Shown: positions 32,430-44,960 of the stretch, in pieces
Position numbering within the stretch: position 1 is the stretch's first letter
How the letters are laid out: every line of letters begins with the position of its first letter
NCBI GenBank assembly: GCA_021029095.1
Contig: JAJOHG010000009.1
Location: 124,001-188,000 of the forward strand
Direction of reading: 5' to 3'
DNA length: 64,000 bases
Source of the DNA: Phellopilus nigrolimitatus
Lineage: Eukaryota > Basidiomycota > Agaricomycetes > Hymenochaetales > Hymenochaetaceae
Notes under the pieces: generated by a model
What the model was told of the DNA's origin: nothing
The model's input: only the letters and a program-made list of their open reading frames with translations
Databases searched by the model: none
Made by a program: the position numbers and the translations under genes

Positions 32430-33720
32430 TTATTCTTTCTTTCATAAAGTTTCTTTCTAACCATTATTACCATATAAAGACCCGGATATACATATTTTGA
32501 CCAAGGCTTTCGAAAATCTTCACACTTAATGTGTAAAAAATGTACGGCAAATTAAATAAACACATTCTCTCTTGCTAAATTAGTATTTGCTCGTCAGACG
32601 TCGCGAACACAATATGCACTTTCCGTATGTCGTGGCGCTGTTGGGTTCCGTTTTGAGAATGCAATAATTGCATTCGTCGTCAAATGTACTGTTATGGGTT
32701 GATCATTTTGAATATAAAACCTCGATGAACTCGTTAGCTTCCTCAATGATAAAATATTCATTCGAAAAACGAAGAAAATACATATTTACATATATATATG
32801 TAAACAAAAACACATATATACCGAGACAAAAGTCCATTAATGGATTAAGCAGACATCAGTATTCCTAATGTAGAGAAGAAGACTACAAAATAAATACACT
32901 TAGGGTTCATTAAATATATTTAAATTACACATAAGCCATTAGTAATAAGGTTCGATCAAAGGATCGACGTATGGTCTGCTGCGCGTGAAGCAGCTGCTGT
33001 CACGGGAGTACAATTTCAGCACACGTGATAGGCGGAAAAATCTATGATGAGTACAATCTGATAGAGATACTTTGTATCTAACCCACTACCTTTTTTTTTC
33101 AATCGCCGTTATTTTTTTCAGAGGAGGAACGATTTGACTTGAGAAATAAAAATAAAAACTGCTCAAGCTCTCATTGGAATTCCAATTAAATATATAGCAA
33201 AAATGGATACCTAAAACAATAGTCATCTCCCATAACCCACCCAGAGCAGATGCCAGAAAAACGCGTTCTTCGTAGAATTCGTTAAAGATCCTCGGGTTGG
33301 AACCAGACTACGAGAAATTGACCTTAACCTCCCCCACACGGACCCACTTACCTTTTAACAGTGATGTTGCTGTCATACACGTAGACCCAAGTTCACACTT
33401 CTACAAGCAATGTAATTTCCGGAATTACATTGAGATCAATCCCGCTTTCGTTACGCGTTTGTCCATTTCTCCGTCACGGTTTTACACTTGGTCACAAGCC
33501 TGCATATGCTGTATTTGAGAGTCATTACCTCGTTGTGATATCAAACTATGTTAATACTTAGTCGGTCCGTCGTTTTTCATAGTCCAACTTGCTGCGGGGA
33601 AGCGATATTTGTCAATATCAAGACACATTTTCGACGCTGTTGTTTCAATATACTGCTTAGCATCTGATATGGTGGGGTATAAATGATTTGTTAGTAGCAA
33701 GGCCGATTCTATAAGAATAC
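32430..33720. other. No gene recognised
   Basis: AT-rich sequence with stops in all frames and no clear repeats beyond simple A/T runs. Confidence 0.45.
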
Positions 33721-33870
33721 CACGCTCGGGACATTCTCTGGCGCGCCAGAAATTTTCCCGGGTATTACGTCATCTGTTGGTGCCGAACTGCGCACGCGCA
33801 GTTTGGCTATGTATTATATAATTCGCTTATATGGTTGCACGTGATATTCCCCGAATGTGCTGGCGGTTGT
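33720..33870 (+). promoter_or_regulatory. Promoter-like duplicated segment, copy 2
   Basis: GGCGCGCC, TTTTCCCGGGTATTACGTCA, GCGCACGCGCAGTTTGG, TTATATAATTCGC and GGTTGCACGTGATATTCC follow the same order and spacing as 28000-28130, but the central palindrome is degraded. The sequence downstream to about 34200 has only short frames. Confidence 0.4.
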
Positions 33871-33879
33871 TTTCGTCGT

Positions 33880-35510
33880 GTTTGCTCCTCCTTGTGATCA
33901 CCAGTCCCTGGTTTCTTCTTCTCGACTGTCAAGCTGGATATTCTGATTTGGACTCCTTAGGCTGCTGAGTCTCCAGTGCAAGCGTGCCCCCGACCGAATT
34001 GACTCGCTTAGGTCGCTTTCGGGTGTGCACGTCTGTTTTTGCCTTCCTCTTCTTTTCTTTCTCTATATGTCTGTCTAACCTACATCCTTCTGCCACCGCT
34101 GTAGAGGACCTGATTGAGGCCAAGTCCATCCCGCCGTTTTCCTCTTGCGATATCCATGGGTTGCGGAATGGTTTTCTAAAGATGCGCTGACCGACATGTG
34201 AGTAAATGGAAGTACTTTTTTTCATTTCTATAAATCATTTACGATTTTCGAAATAGTGAAGAGGAAGGAGACGGAGATGGAGACGGGTGAGAAGATGAAG
34301 GAAGAAAGGTTGACGTGGGAAAGGTCACGGACCGTGCCGGCCGTTCAGTGTGAAAGGGCGTGCTCTGTACGCCGGTAGTGGTTTCATCTCGACCGGCCTT
34401 ATCTTCTCTGCCGCTACCAGACTAGTGCGCACCAAGAAAGCGATATCATATCGAATAAATGCGTTCCTGTCCGCGTCGGACCAGGAGAACTACTCACGAG
34501 CTATCAGGGAGGATGCAACACTATACGGAGTGCGAGGCTCTTTTCGCGATCGACCCGGTGCTTTCCGAAGGGCGTGCCATTATTTTCAATCGTCAAATCT
34601 CCGTGCACTGCGACACGTTGGACCCCTAAGGCGGGGGGAATTTCTGTTCGTCTAAGAGGACTTCACGAACGGCGGCGAGTTTTTCGTCCCGCATTTCCGA
34701 CTGAAAATGTCATTCAGAATCTCTTTTGTTCACTTCAGTCACGCCTCAGCTTATAAAGGCGCAAACATCGAACTTCTTCATTAAACGCCATCTCCGCACA
34801 AAATTGTGCTGCTCTATCAATCCCCTCCTATAACTTCGCATTGTACACGCATTTCCAAGTTGTTATAAGTTGAATTCCCCCAACTGAAGATTACATATGT
34901 CGTGAAACTGTGTACAGCGTGGACCAGCCGATCACAAAATGAAAACGAAACGAAACAAAAAAAATAAATGCTACAGTTCGGAAAGGAAATGTAAGTCCAT
35001 ATTTTATATCCTGCTTACCTCACGGCACATGGCCTATCTGTCTAAGTCGCTTTATCAAAATAGTATTTGCTTTGGGAGCACATAACTGGGAAAACGTGCA
35101 TGTTGACCGCCGAGGGACTCGCTACTACCGTTCAGTGCCATAGTGCCCGTTTCACCCCCGCGCTCCTGGCCCTATTTCTACGCAGGCGCCGACCCCACCC
35201 TTCTCCTCAGTCATCATTTTCCTTCAACAGAGACCATATCAACGCGCTCCGTGCTCCTATGCACAACCTACGAGCTGAGCAAATGAGGCCATGTGTATAT
35301 TCAGTAGGCTCTCCTTCCAATTCGATAAGGCGTCGAGGATTTGCATTGTGATGCGCCCTGGAAGATGCCGAGGCGGGAGACCGAGGGGCTGGGACCAATT
35401 GAATGGCACCGGGCATGGAGGGCGGAATGCGCAGCCAAATTGGGCTAGAGCGTTCATGAGGGGCGTTCGCAAAGGTGACATTTAAGCATGGAGTTCGCAT
35501 CTTCGTTTCA
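33880..35510. other. No confident gene
   Basis: Short frames only (for example 34350-34655 plus, 35067-35351 plus) without recognisable domains. Confidence 0.4.
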
Positions 35511-35519
35511 ACATGTCCC

Positions 35520-36477
35520 ATGGCTTCTCACCCTCTCTCTACTCCAGCCCACCAGGCGACGGCCGAAGTGCACGCAGAATCGGCGGCCCTCCGCAAGACA
35601 TTGGATGAAGGAATGCTGTCGTCCGGCACGCTCGGTGTGCCGCTAAAGGCACAGAATGCAGATTCGATGGATCCGCAGGTGAGTTACGAAAATGTTCTCT
35701 ATAAGTTCGAACTAACTGTGATATGGAGATTCGCGCACTCGAAACGGGCGCGGATTGGAGCGCTTTGACTCACGCTCTAGGGGCGCAGAGCGCGTCGGGA
35801 CCCGAAACGTGGAAGCGCGGGGGCTCGTATGAAATTGAGCCGGAGGCGCGTGTGTGCATGAAAAGGGCGCGCATCGGTACGACGGAGGACGAAGATGACG
35901 CGGCCGATGCAGTGGGGATGAACATGCCGTTTGAAGCGGGCTGGGGGGTTCACACGCCCGTCGCGCTCTCAGCGACGAGGGAGGTTTCGGAAATAAGTAG
36001 GGGGACCAACGAGGGCCGGTCACCGACTGTGAGTACCTGGTCTGTGACGGAAATGGGACAAATGAGCTAACGGCTTTGTTGCAGATTAAAGTGAAATCAG
36101 CGCCGAGGGCGCAGGTCTTGCAGCGTTCGTATGTGCTGATCCCGCCATGCAAGTCGTGCGGGGACGCTAAAGAAGAATGTTTCCGCGGGTGGCGGTGCAA
36201 ATTCTGTTATCGGTGTAGGGAGAAAAAAATTGAATGTGAGCGGGTCGCCTGGAGCCCGGATACCAGAGGCAACGAGCTCGCTATCCCGACGCAAATGAAG
36301 ACCATTACAAGGACGGCAAAGCGTGGACGTGGAGTGTGTTCCCCAACCAGCTCGCAATCCGTCACGAAGTGCGTCGTGGGAGGTGGTGGCGGGACTGTGG
36401 AAGATGCGGGTACTGGAAGTCGGGAGGCGGGAAGTTCAGGAAGGACAAAGAGGAAGGCGCGCGCGGCGGGAAATTGA
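35520..36477 (+). CDS. Cys-rich basic protein, three exons (283 aa), intact
   Basis: Exons 35520-35678, 35729-36028 and 36085-36477 splice at GT-AG sites in phase 0 and give an uninterrupted 283-aa protein. The first ATG after the upstream stops starts MASHPLSTPAHQATAEVHAE. The middle is acidic and Trp-containing (DWSALTHALGAQS; TTEDEDDAADAVG). The C-terminal third has seven Cys in PCKSCGDAKEECFRGWRCKF and CYRCREKKIECER, followed by a basic tail ending TKRKARAAGN. The Cys spacing suggests zinc binding and the basic tail a nuclear location, resembling fungal Zn-cluster regulators but with a non-standard spacing. This is one of the few undamaged genes in the window. Confidence 0.7.
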
Positions 36478-36769
36478 AAGTCGGGTGTGAGGAATAGTGC
36501 GTGTCGGGTGTCGGAGAAAATAGACCTTTCGGTTGGAGCGACGAAAATGTGCATTATGAATAAGTACTTGGGTGATATGTATTCTTGAGCGTTTTTATGC
36601 AGTTTTGTGCGGAAAACGGATCGAATTGGCGAAATACATAGCCGGTACACGAAGTACGACAAGGAGTCTGGAAGTGTCTCATCGACATTGTCTTGCTTTG
36701 TTGCATGTATCTCTTCTGTCATGTAAATACGCTTATCGTAAGGCAGCAATTTGAGGGGCGTCACTCTCA

Positions 36770-37614
36770 ACATCACTACCGGCGATTATCGACGACAAGC
36801 ACGTGACCATCTCGACGTCGTCCGGCCCGAGTTCTACGTCGCGATCATGATCTTCGTCAACAAGGACAGCCTCGAGCCCAGAGCCCTATCCTGCTGCGCC
36901 GCAAGATACAGACGATCGTCGACGTGCTGCAGGACAACACGGACCCAATGATCAGTGTGAAGAAGGTCGACAAGGCACCGATGGAGAGCTACACTAACGT
37001 CGGCGCCTCGACCAGCAGATCCAGGAGATAAAGGTGCGCCGCATGTATTCCATGTGTGCGCCACAGAACGCTGCTCACACCCTTTTTGCAGGAAGCGGTC
37101 GAGCTCCCGCTCACACACCCGGAGCTGTACGAGGGGATGGCATCCAGCCGCCCAAGATCGTCTTCCTATATGGCGTGCCGGGGACGGGCAAGACATTCCT
37201 CACGAAGGCCGTCGCGAACTGGACGTCTGCGACGTTCCTGCGCGTCGTCGGTTCCGAACTGATCCAAAAGTACCTCGGCGACGGGCAGAAGCTGGTGCGC
37301 GAACTGTTCCGCGTGGCCGAGGAGCTCGCACCGAGCATCGTGTCATCGACGAGATTGATACTACCGGCACGAAACGGGGAGCAGATCGCACGCAGTCGTC
37401 TGCATGCATGCTATTGTATGCTGAAGCAGCTTGTGCAGTTACAATCGACTTCTGGCGGTGAGCGTGAGATCCAGCGTACCATGCTCGAGCTCCTGAATGG
37501 GCTGGACGGCTTCGATACGGGTGGCGATCTCAAAGTTATCATGGCCACGAACGTGATCGAGTCGCTCGACCTCGCGCTCACTCGTCCTGGTCGTATAGGC
37601 CGGAAGGTCGAGTT
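36770..37614 (+). pseudogene. RPT2: 26S proteasome ATPase RPT2 fragment, copy C
   Basis: Plus strand, starting abruptly at [20 protein letters not shown]. It continues [13 protein letters not shown], an intact Walker A block [78 protein letters not shown] and [11 protein letters not shown], where element D begins. The Walker A GTGKT is preserved, unlike in A and B. It differs from copies A, B, D and E at many positions, so it may be nearer to the source gene or an older capture. A frameshift is present around 37008. No TIR precedes it. Confidence 0.85.
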
Positions 37615-38039
37615 CATCAGGAAAAACCCCCCTGTCAGATTGGTTTCAACTCCGTCAAATGGTTTCAATTCTGTTCAGATTTCTGAAGGATCTGAAGGAT
37701 CTGAAAATTTCCAGAATTGACAACATGCTTTTGAAGCTGATCTGAAGCTGAACGGAATTGAAGGAGTTGAACGGATCTGAACACTTTTGAGGATAGCTTT
37801 CTGGGAAATTCTGAAGCGGATCTGAAGGCCATTTGAGACGTCTCAGGGCAGGCACATATTACGGTGAAACATATGAAATTAGGAAAAAAAAAAACTGTAC
37901 GATACAAGAGTTACTACATCTAAAAGTACCGTAAGACTACAGTTTTAAAAATGCGAAGAAACGGGGGTTGCTTCAGCCCGGGCGAGGTAGGATGCAACAG
38001 GCTGATGGCATGGTGCACCCACGGCCTGGCGTCCTCGCT

Positions 38040-39110
38040 CAGGCTCATCCGCGACGTGTGGAGTCTAGATGTGCGTTACTCAGCACGCGTGGATACACAT
38101 AGTTAGAAAGAAAAGAAAAGAAACACACTGGAAGATGTGCCGCTTTGCCTTCACGTTGGGCAGTGGGAACTCGATCTTCCGGTCTATACGGCCGGGACAG
38201 ATGAGCGCGGGGTCGAGCGACTCGGCGCGGTTCGTGGCCATGAAGATTTTGACGTCGCCACGCGTGTCGAAACCGTCCAGCTGATTCAGCAGCTCAAGCA
38301 TGGTGCGCTAGATCTCACGTCGCCGCCAGAAGTCGACTCGTAGCTGCAAAAGCTGCTTCAGCACACAATAGCATGCATGCAAAAAACTGCGTGCAATCTC
38401 ACCGTTTTGTGCCAATAGCATCAGTCTCTCGTCGATGAAAATGATGCTCGATGCATGCTCCTCGGCCGCGCAGTACAGCTCCTGCACCGACTTCGGCCCG
38501 TCGCCGAGGTACTTTTGAATGAGTTCGGAACCAACAACGCGCAGAAACACGCAGGAACGTCGCAGACGGCTGGTTCGCGACGGCCTTTGCGAGGAGTATC
38601 TTGCGCATCCCGGGCATGCCGTTTACGATAACGCCCTTGGGCTGCCGGATGCCCATCTCCTCATATAGCTCGGGGTGTGTGAGCGGGAGCTCGACCGCTT
38701 CCTGCAAAAAAGGCATAAGAACAGCATTCTGTGGCGCACACGGGCGACGCGGCGCACCTTTAATTCCTGGATCTGCTGATCAAGGCCGCCCACGTCCGCG
38801 TAACTCTCCATCGGCGCCTTGTCGAGCTTCATCGCGCTGACCATGGGGTCCGTGTCGTCCTGCAGCACGCCGACAATCGCCTGCGTCTTGTGGTGGAGCA
38901 TGACAGAGCAGCTGGGCTCGAGGCGGTCCTTGTCAACGAAGCTCATGATCGCGACGTAGAACTCGCGGCCGGACGACGTCCAGATGATCGCGAGGTCATC
39001 GTCGATGATTTCCTCGACCGTGCCGATAGCCATCGGTGTCCCGCACAAGACATCAGCCTTTGTGCGGTCCTCCTCATTGCGCTCCTCGTGCACAAGCTCG
39101 GGATGTTGCA
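38040..39110 (-). pseudogene. RPT2: 26S proteasome ATPase RPT2 fragment, copy D
   Basis: The longest continuous copy. Minus-strand blocks include [98 protein letters not shown] and [12 protein letters not shown]. It ends with [40 protein letters not shown] and [17 protein letters not shown]. The Walker A region reads [19 protein letters not shown], so Gly-Lys-Thr is lost. Frameshifts occur near 38690 and 38550. Like A and B it lacks both protein ends. Confidence 0.85.
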
Positions 39111-39189
39111 GCACAAGCAGTGATGGTGAAAAGAAAGAGACGTGGAATAATTTTTTTGCGCTTTGACGTGGCAAGTTGAATGTGATGTA

Positions 39190-39972
39190 CCGTCATGGAC
39201 CGGTCCTTGAAACAGCACATTTTATTTTGCTTTTTACACAATTATATCATGAAATTTTCTCAAACAAAAAATAAAATTATAAGCTATGCTACTCAGGCCT
39301 ATCTGCACAAAATTTCGAGTGATAAAAGCAAGGAACAAATGAGTTATGAAGCGCATACAGTTTGACTCCGAAACGGCACATCACCACTCCTTGCAACACA
39401 ACTTTCCCACGCTTATCTTCACTCGGGATTTGAGCTGCCGCTCACATCACAGGTGACATTTTTAATGTCAATTTGCTTCCAAATCACCATCAATATCTTT
39501 CGGAAGCTCTGGCTTGGGAATAGGCAGAAGTGAGCAATTGAACTGCAATGAGAGAAAGTCTGTGACATGACAAGTCTGTGACACAAGTGTCACAATTGCA
39601 AAGAGCGCCACACACAACTTTCCTGAATTTTTACACAACTGTATACTTATCCATCTGACTTGAAAATTTGCAAGGACATTGATAATATTGTGTTAACAGT
39701 AAATACATTTTTTGTTTGAGCATAAAGAAGGGTTTTACGAGTGCATAAGGCTGGAAACATTTTGCACCACTCAGTTCTAGTACCTTCTCACGCTTATTTC
39801 ACCCATAACTTCATTAATTGTAGACCATTTTACACCAGATTTTTTTGTAGTAGGGTATTTAGATGAAAAGATGACTTTTGTGCACTAATTTGAGCTGAGG
39901 AAGGTGTTGTTGAGTCAAATTAAATGGCGTGTTACAAGGAATGGTGGTGTTGCAAGGACCGGTCCATGACGG
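39190..39972. mobile_element. 783-bp TA-flanked MITE inside element D
   Basis: The terminal inverted repeat CCGTCATGGACCGGTCCTTG is perfect for 20 bp at both ends and extends about 5 more with one mismatch. TA at 39188-39189 and 39973-39974 is the target duplication. Elements A and B contain the empty site (GATGTAGGGCCGG), confirming both the boundaries and the TA duplication. The interior is AT-rich with no transposase frame, consistent with a Tc1/mariner-type non-autonomous element. Confidence 0.95.
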
Positions 39973-40063
39973 TAGGGCCGGCTCGACGGTGTTCAGGGCC
40001 GGTCAGGATGAACTTAAGCAAATGCTGTCGCACCATGGCTCGGATGCGACAGCAGTTAGTGAC

Positions 40064-40375
40064 CTTTGGATCTGCACTGATTTTTCATATAATGAGAGGA
40101 GAATATGTCTGTAACATAAAAATGACATTATATGAAGGAGAATTTGAACAGATCTTGAGAATGACAGTATATATGCACTATCCTATCAAGAGGTCACAGG
40201 TGTTACAGAAGTCCCATATGTGTCCTAGATGGCTTCGAAGACGATTTAATTACTCAACATTATATAAATCCATGGTTAGAGGCATATTCACGAAGAGGAC
40301 ATCTGTAGCTACAAGTACATGCACTTACCATATTATTTGGTGGCCAGTACCACTCGTAGTCACTTCAGGCACTTC
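40064..40375. other. Unassigned sequence between element D and cassette
   Basis: AT-rich sequence present only in D and not in A or B, so it belongs to the insertion. No coding or repeat feature is recognised. Confidence 0.4.
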
Positions 40376-40599
40376 AGGCACCCCCCTACAGTAGACCTAT
40401 TAGGTAGGACACCCCCTTACCAAGGACCTATTAGGTAGGACCGACCCATAAGAGGGTTCCACCTAATAGGTCCTGATTGGTTATGTGAATCCCATGGCTG
40501 ATGGGCGTGCCCAAAAGATTGAGCATGTCCAAATTTGGACATGCTCATATTGCTTGGGCACGCCCAAAATTCCAAAAGTTTTAAATTCATGCTACAAGC

Positions 40600-41500
40600 A
40601 TGAATTGAACTACTGTCCCGAAAGCGGCAACGACCCACGTACAGCAACGACTCGTCGGCCTCATAGCAGCTTTACAATTCACCACTTCTCTCCACATTTT
40701 TTAACATAAACTCATAAGGTATGCTGCTATCTGTATATAAAATTTGGTTTAGAAATATCTACTTTCTGATGAGGGAAAAATGAAATACTGCACAAAAGTT
40801 CGATGACTTCTTATTTTGGAAACTGCATGTGCTCAGCCTTCGAGTTTGAGAGACGATAGCTCGAGCAAAACTTAAGCAATCATGTCGATTCTTGCTGCGA
40901 TAGAGGCACTTACATCTACAGAAAAACTTTCAGCCTTTATCTTCTTTTCCTGAAGTGAATTTGCGGCTTTATTTGCATACAAAGATGCCGTTGTCCTAAG
41001 ATCTGAGCCTTTGATAGCTAGCAGTGGATTGCCTGATATCTCAATACCGGTAGGTTGTCCGAGCTTGAGACTTTCAGCATATAAGTTATGCATACTATAG
41101 ACTACACTTTGATTTTATCATATTTTGGGGGCTTCTAGAAGAAGTCAGGAGAGCCCATGTCTTCTCTTGTACTGAAAAGCAATGTCTCAGAAGACCGGTT
41201 TTCCCTGACTTGTCAATCGCAATTGGTGGCCTTCGCTTTTGATAAATTGAGAGATTAAGATGCTAACTTAAATTTAGAAAAAGATTGGAAGTGATCGGCT
41301 TTCATGTGGTCTCTGGAGAGCTCATTTTCATCGGCATGTTTTGGCTTCTTCGTGCTGATTTGTCACTCAAGTTCACACCTCCATGCGACACACTTTCTTT
41401 CATATTGCAAGTTATTTCTTTTTTGTGAAATGAGTACTGGGTTCTCCTGTTGCAGCTATTCTAGGATTCGATGAAATAATACACAAAGTAGCTAATCGCT
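40600..41500. other. No gene recognised in left part of cassette
   Basis: Short frames only. One 73-codon minus-strand frame (40872-41093) has no domain signal. Confidence 0.4.
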
Positions 41501-41992
41501 ATTGCCCACCAATGATGTCGCAGTACTTTTCATTACAGTCAATTTGAGACGGCAATGTACAATGTCATATCACGACGTAGCTTGGGGTAACTCGACAGAA
41601 ATAATGCTCCAGGTTGAGCGTGTAGCCAGGAAAAGGATAACAGGAGATCCCAATGTTTATGTCATACACACGTTTCCCAACGTACATGAATCATGGAGTC
41701 TAGGCACGGAAAATTCAATGCTAATTACAGTGGATGTGTTGGCATTGGTCAAAGCGAGTGTGTTGCGTTGATAGCATTGGTAGATCGATGTTCCTCTACG
41801 GCGGTGGGCCTGTAGATAATCAGATGTCGCGGCGTCGAAAAACAACGAATCAATCGACACCGGGGAAAAGGGAAGAAGTGGAGACGGGTTGAAAGAGCTG
41901 AAATCATCGTCGCAATCGTCCGCACCTTCAGGGCTATCGGTTGCGCGATCGATTCTGCTCGGTCCAGCCACTGGAGGGGGTGTCGGAAGGCG

Positions 41993-43126
41993 CTATGAGG
42001 AACTGATTTTCGTTCTGCACACAGGGCACGTTCTTACAGAATGGAGCCATTGTTGTTAGATTAAGATATCCAGACGATGAGCGTAGTCCACAGATGAAGA
42101 GAAGAAATTTGGCTGACCTCAAGACATTCTTTGTGACACCAGTGATTGCACGGCTCAGCTTTAAGTACAGGATCGACATCCTTATACTGCGGCCAAAAGG
42201 TCAATCATGGTGACTTAAGTAAAAATGATAATATTACAGACGTCGTCAAGACAGATAGGGCAGCGAGAGTCGCTTTCAGCAGTCTGCCAATCCTTATAAA
42301 GGCCAGTGGGTAACACAGAGATAATGTGTGCGGGTGCAGCACGAGGTTTCGCATCGCCCAAAATTGCAGCGAGTGCGATCAAGATCTCGTCATATGTGTC
42401 GAAGTCCTCGTCACGCTGCATCAATATTAGTGTTAGGGCCTGAATGCGCGAGCCGTGTCGAATTACTACTGACCATAAAGTCGCCCAGATTCCTCAAGTT
42501 GGGTCTACGTCCAAGCCTCAAAGAGAACGAGCGCGTTGGGTTATCTTCGTCGTGTCTTCCGGTTTTCGCCCGCTGCCGCACACGCTGGCGGCCGGCCGCG
42601 ATCATTGCAAACCAATCATGATTGACGATGCCGCCGGAAGCAGTGTCTCCCCAGAACCTTGACGCCCAAACCGGCCCCTGTGCCCCGCCCGCAGTTCGGA
42701 GGCGCGTTGTCCGCATCTTCCGGTTGGTGCGAAGAGTGCTGGCGCCACAGTGCGGCGCCTATGGAACGAGTCCATGAACGAGTGTCCGGAAGGACGCGCC
42801 TCCACATCTTCGTCCACGATGTCGCCCCACCGCACGTGTGTGTCGATTCTTGGAGGCTACGGACGCTCGCGCTCACGGTCGTATGCACTGGTGAACTGCT
42901 GGCGGGGTGTAGTAGACAAACCGTTGATGCCCAATACGTTCATAGCATGCTGGAAGCCATGCGAGCGACCTAATGCCGCTGCTGCGGGTTCGCGCTCCGC
43001 GTCGTGTGCCTGTGTCCGGCGGGCCTGAACGGATTGCAATAGCATCGCGCGCTGCAGCGTAATGTCTTTCCTCTGCGTGCTGCGTCTGGTCCACACTTGC
43101 TCGTAGCAGGTAATTACCCTAGACAC
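41993..43126 (-). CDS. RING-H2 finger protein (putative E3 ubiquitin ligase)
   Basis: The RING is assembled from three exons. SDSRCPICLDD (ending at 42242) joins through a GT-AG intron to YKDVDPVLKAEPCNHWCHKE-C, and a further intron leads to RTCPVCRTKISSS-stop at 41993. The ligands C-x2-C, C-x-H-x2-H-x2-C and C-x2-C are all present, the canonical RING-H2 order. RING-H2 proteins recruit ubiquitin-conjugating enzymes. Upstream exons include TYDEILIALAAILGDAKPR and NHDWFAMIAAGRQRVRQRAK. The N-terminal segment from ATG 43126 (MSRVITCYEQVWTRRSTQRK) is less certain, with a possible frame change near 42700-42850. It lies wholly within the inverted-repeat cassette, so it may be mobilised cargo. Confidence 0.6.
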
Positions 43127-43129
43127 ATC

Positions 43130-44030
43130 TTGCAGTAAAACAGACCAAATGCCTCGAGCCTGCCTCCTGAAAGCAAGCGCGCAATGTTCTCGGTATGACG
43201 AGGCAGCGCAGACATCATCTACTGGATTTCAAGGATGTGGCATGTGTATGCATGCGAGACTCGAGTTAGTTCCCATGAAATAGGTCCTAGCTGAGTGTGT
43301 TCAAGGTGTGCGGCTGTATAATCATAGAAACCCATTACACGTCATGAAATCGAGCGAGACGATGGTGGAGATAAGACAAAAAAAGGTAAATTTCGAAGAT
43401 TTCCCACGGGTGGGTCGTTGTCGGCAAATTAATCAAAATCGACTTTTGTCAGAAATAAATTCATAGCACATCCGTCTTACGGCTTTTATTTTATTTTGTT
43501 TACACGGGCATGTAGCCAAGACAATTGTCTTTCCATTGCACGTAAAATCATAAGCTATTGTGGAATATTGAGTTTTCAATGCTTTGCAAAAGCTAGGTTG
43601 AGTCGTTGCCGGTTTTAGGACAGCACCAACCTCTTCGTTACCAAATAAGTATATTACTTCACACTCTTATCAACTGAGTCACAGTGCCTTTTAGCATTAT
43701 CATTATACGTACTAATATATGGGCAATCTACCCTACAAATTAGAGTTTAAATTAATTTGACTTAACCAGGAATATCTGCTATCATTGGGACTTGGGTCTC
43801 CTGTACCCTTTTTGCAGTTCTGGAGTTAAACTAGTGCTCTCCAAGCTTGATTTGGTCTTGCATTATACAAAACTCATGTGTCCAGATTGGTGTAATATGG
43901 GTAACACAAGAGGCAAACAGATAATCAAAAAACACCTTTGCAGGTTTTGATGACCCATTTGCTGATAACACTACCAATATTGCACCAAACTAGACATGTG
44001 TTGTTATGTATTGTAGAGTATACACTGGCT
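43130..44030. other. No gene recognised
   Basis: AT-rich interior of the cassette, upstream of the RING gene. No domain-bearing frame. Confidence 0.4.
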
Positions 44031-44031
44031 G

Positions 44032-44623
44032 ACATAATTCTCGCGACATGGATTCTTCGCGTGATCAAAAAAATGTGTCCAGACGACGTATAGCATGAAC
44101 AAAGTCCTATCGTCAAATACTTTTTTATGCAAATTTGAAGATATGTACTTCTAGAATATACATGCAGATTTTTGTGAAGCAAGACCACCAATTAGTGGAA
44201 TTACACATGCTTAAACAGTCTCACTGGTGAGCTGTATGCATCAGCAATGCCAAATAACTACAAGGACAAGCTGTACGATCTTTGCCCCAAAGGCTTCAGG
44301 ATTTGGTTCAGGCTCGAGGGAGAAACACTCGCTACTGATTCTTTTTTGTTACGGTTGCTTAAATCTTTTTCTTTCCGCTTAGTTTTGCTTGCGGCTGATT
44401 TCGGTTTTGGACCTGTTTGGGAACAACAATTTTTGCGAACTCATAATTTCATGCAAAATTCATGCATTGCTTTGAAAACTTGTATGTATATTCTCAAGAT
44501 GCATAAGCTACAAGTAATGTTAAGCAGATATTTGACGAAACATCCTTGTTCGTGCTGCACATCGTCTCGATGCATTTTTGATCACGCGAAGAACCCATGT
44601 CGCGAGAATTATGTCAGCCAGTG
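44032..44623. mobile_element. 592-bp TA-flanked MITE (Tc1/mariner-like)
   Basis: Termini CACTGGCTGACATAATTCTC with GCGACATGGATTCTTCGCGT following, mirrored at about 44560-44623 with few mismatches. TA flanks at 44030-44031 and 44624-44625. The CAGTG-GCTGACATAATT type of terminus is familiar from Tc1-like fungal elements. It is nested within the inverted-repeat cassette. Confidence 0.85.
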
Positions 44624-44884
44624 TAACAATGTGCGCATTTTAAAGATAAGATCATTGCAACAGGAGATGTCCTGCACTTTTGTACAGTTTTATTCAAATG
44701 ACTTTTTAACTTCATTGTGCCTTTTTCCTTATACATTTTTTACACTGTTATCCATACAAGAAAGGCTTGTCAAAGGGGGTGCTTTGACAAAAAATACCTT
44801 TGTTATGCCTTTTTTTGTGTGGACAAAGGTAAAAAGAAATAGCGTAGATAGCCTATATATAAACAAGTATAGGAATATTCAGAA

Positions 44885-44960
44885 AAAGTGTGGTGGCTCA
44901 GTTGTTAAGAGTGTTATTGCTTGGTAAGCTAAGGGTTGTAGTTCAATTCGTGCTGGTGGC
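44885..44960 (+). repeat. tRNA-like (SINE-like) segment at cassette right arm
   Basis: TGGTGGCTCAGTTGTTAAGA (A-box-like) and GTAGTTCAATTCGTGC (B-box-like). The complement of the B-box part (AATTGAACTAC) also appears in the left arm near 40600, so the segment belongs to the cassette family. Confidence 0.45.

Noticed and set aside
37034..37720. Functional RPT2 gene at copy C because Walker A is intact
   Set aside because: The copy starts mid-protein, has a frameshift near 37008 and is cut by element D before the C-terminal third.
44247..44927. 226-codon plus-strand ORF
   Set aside because: It runs across the right arm of the TA-flanked MITE (44032-44623) and a tRNA-like repeat, and no domain is seen; open by chance in AT-rich repeat DNA.
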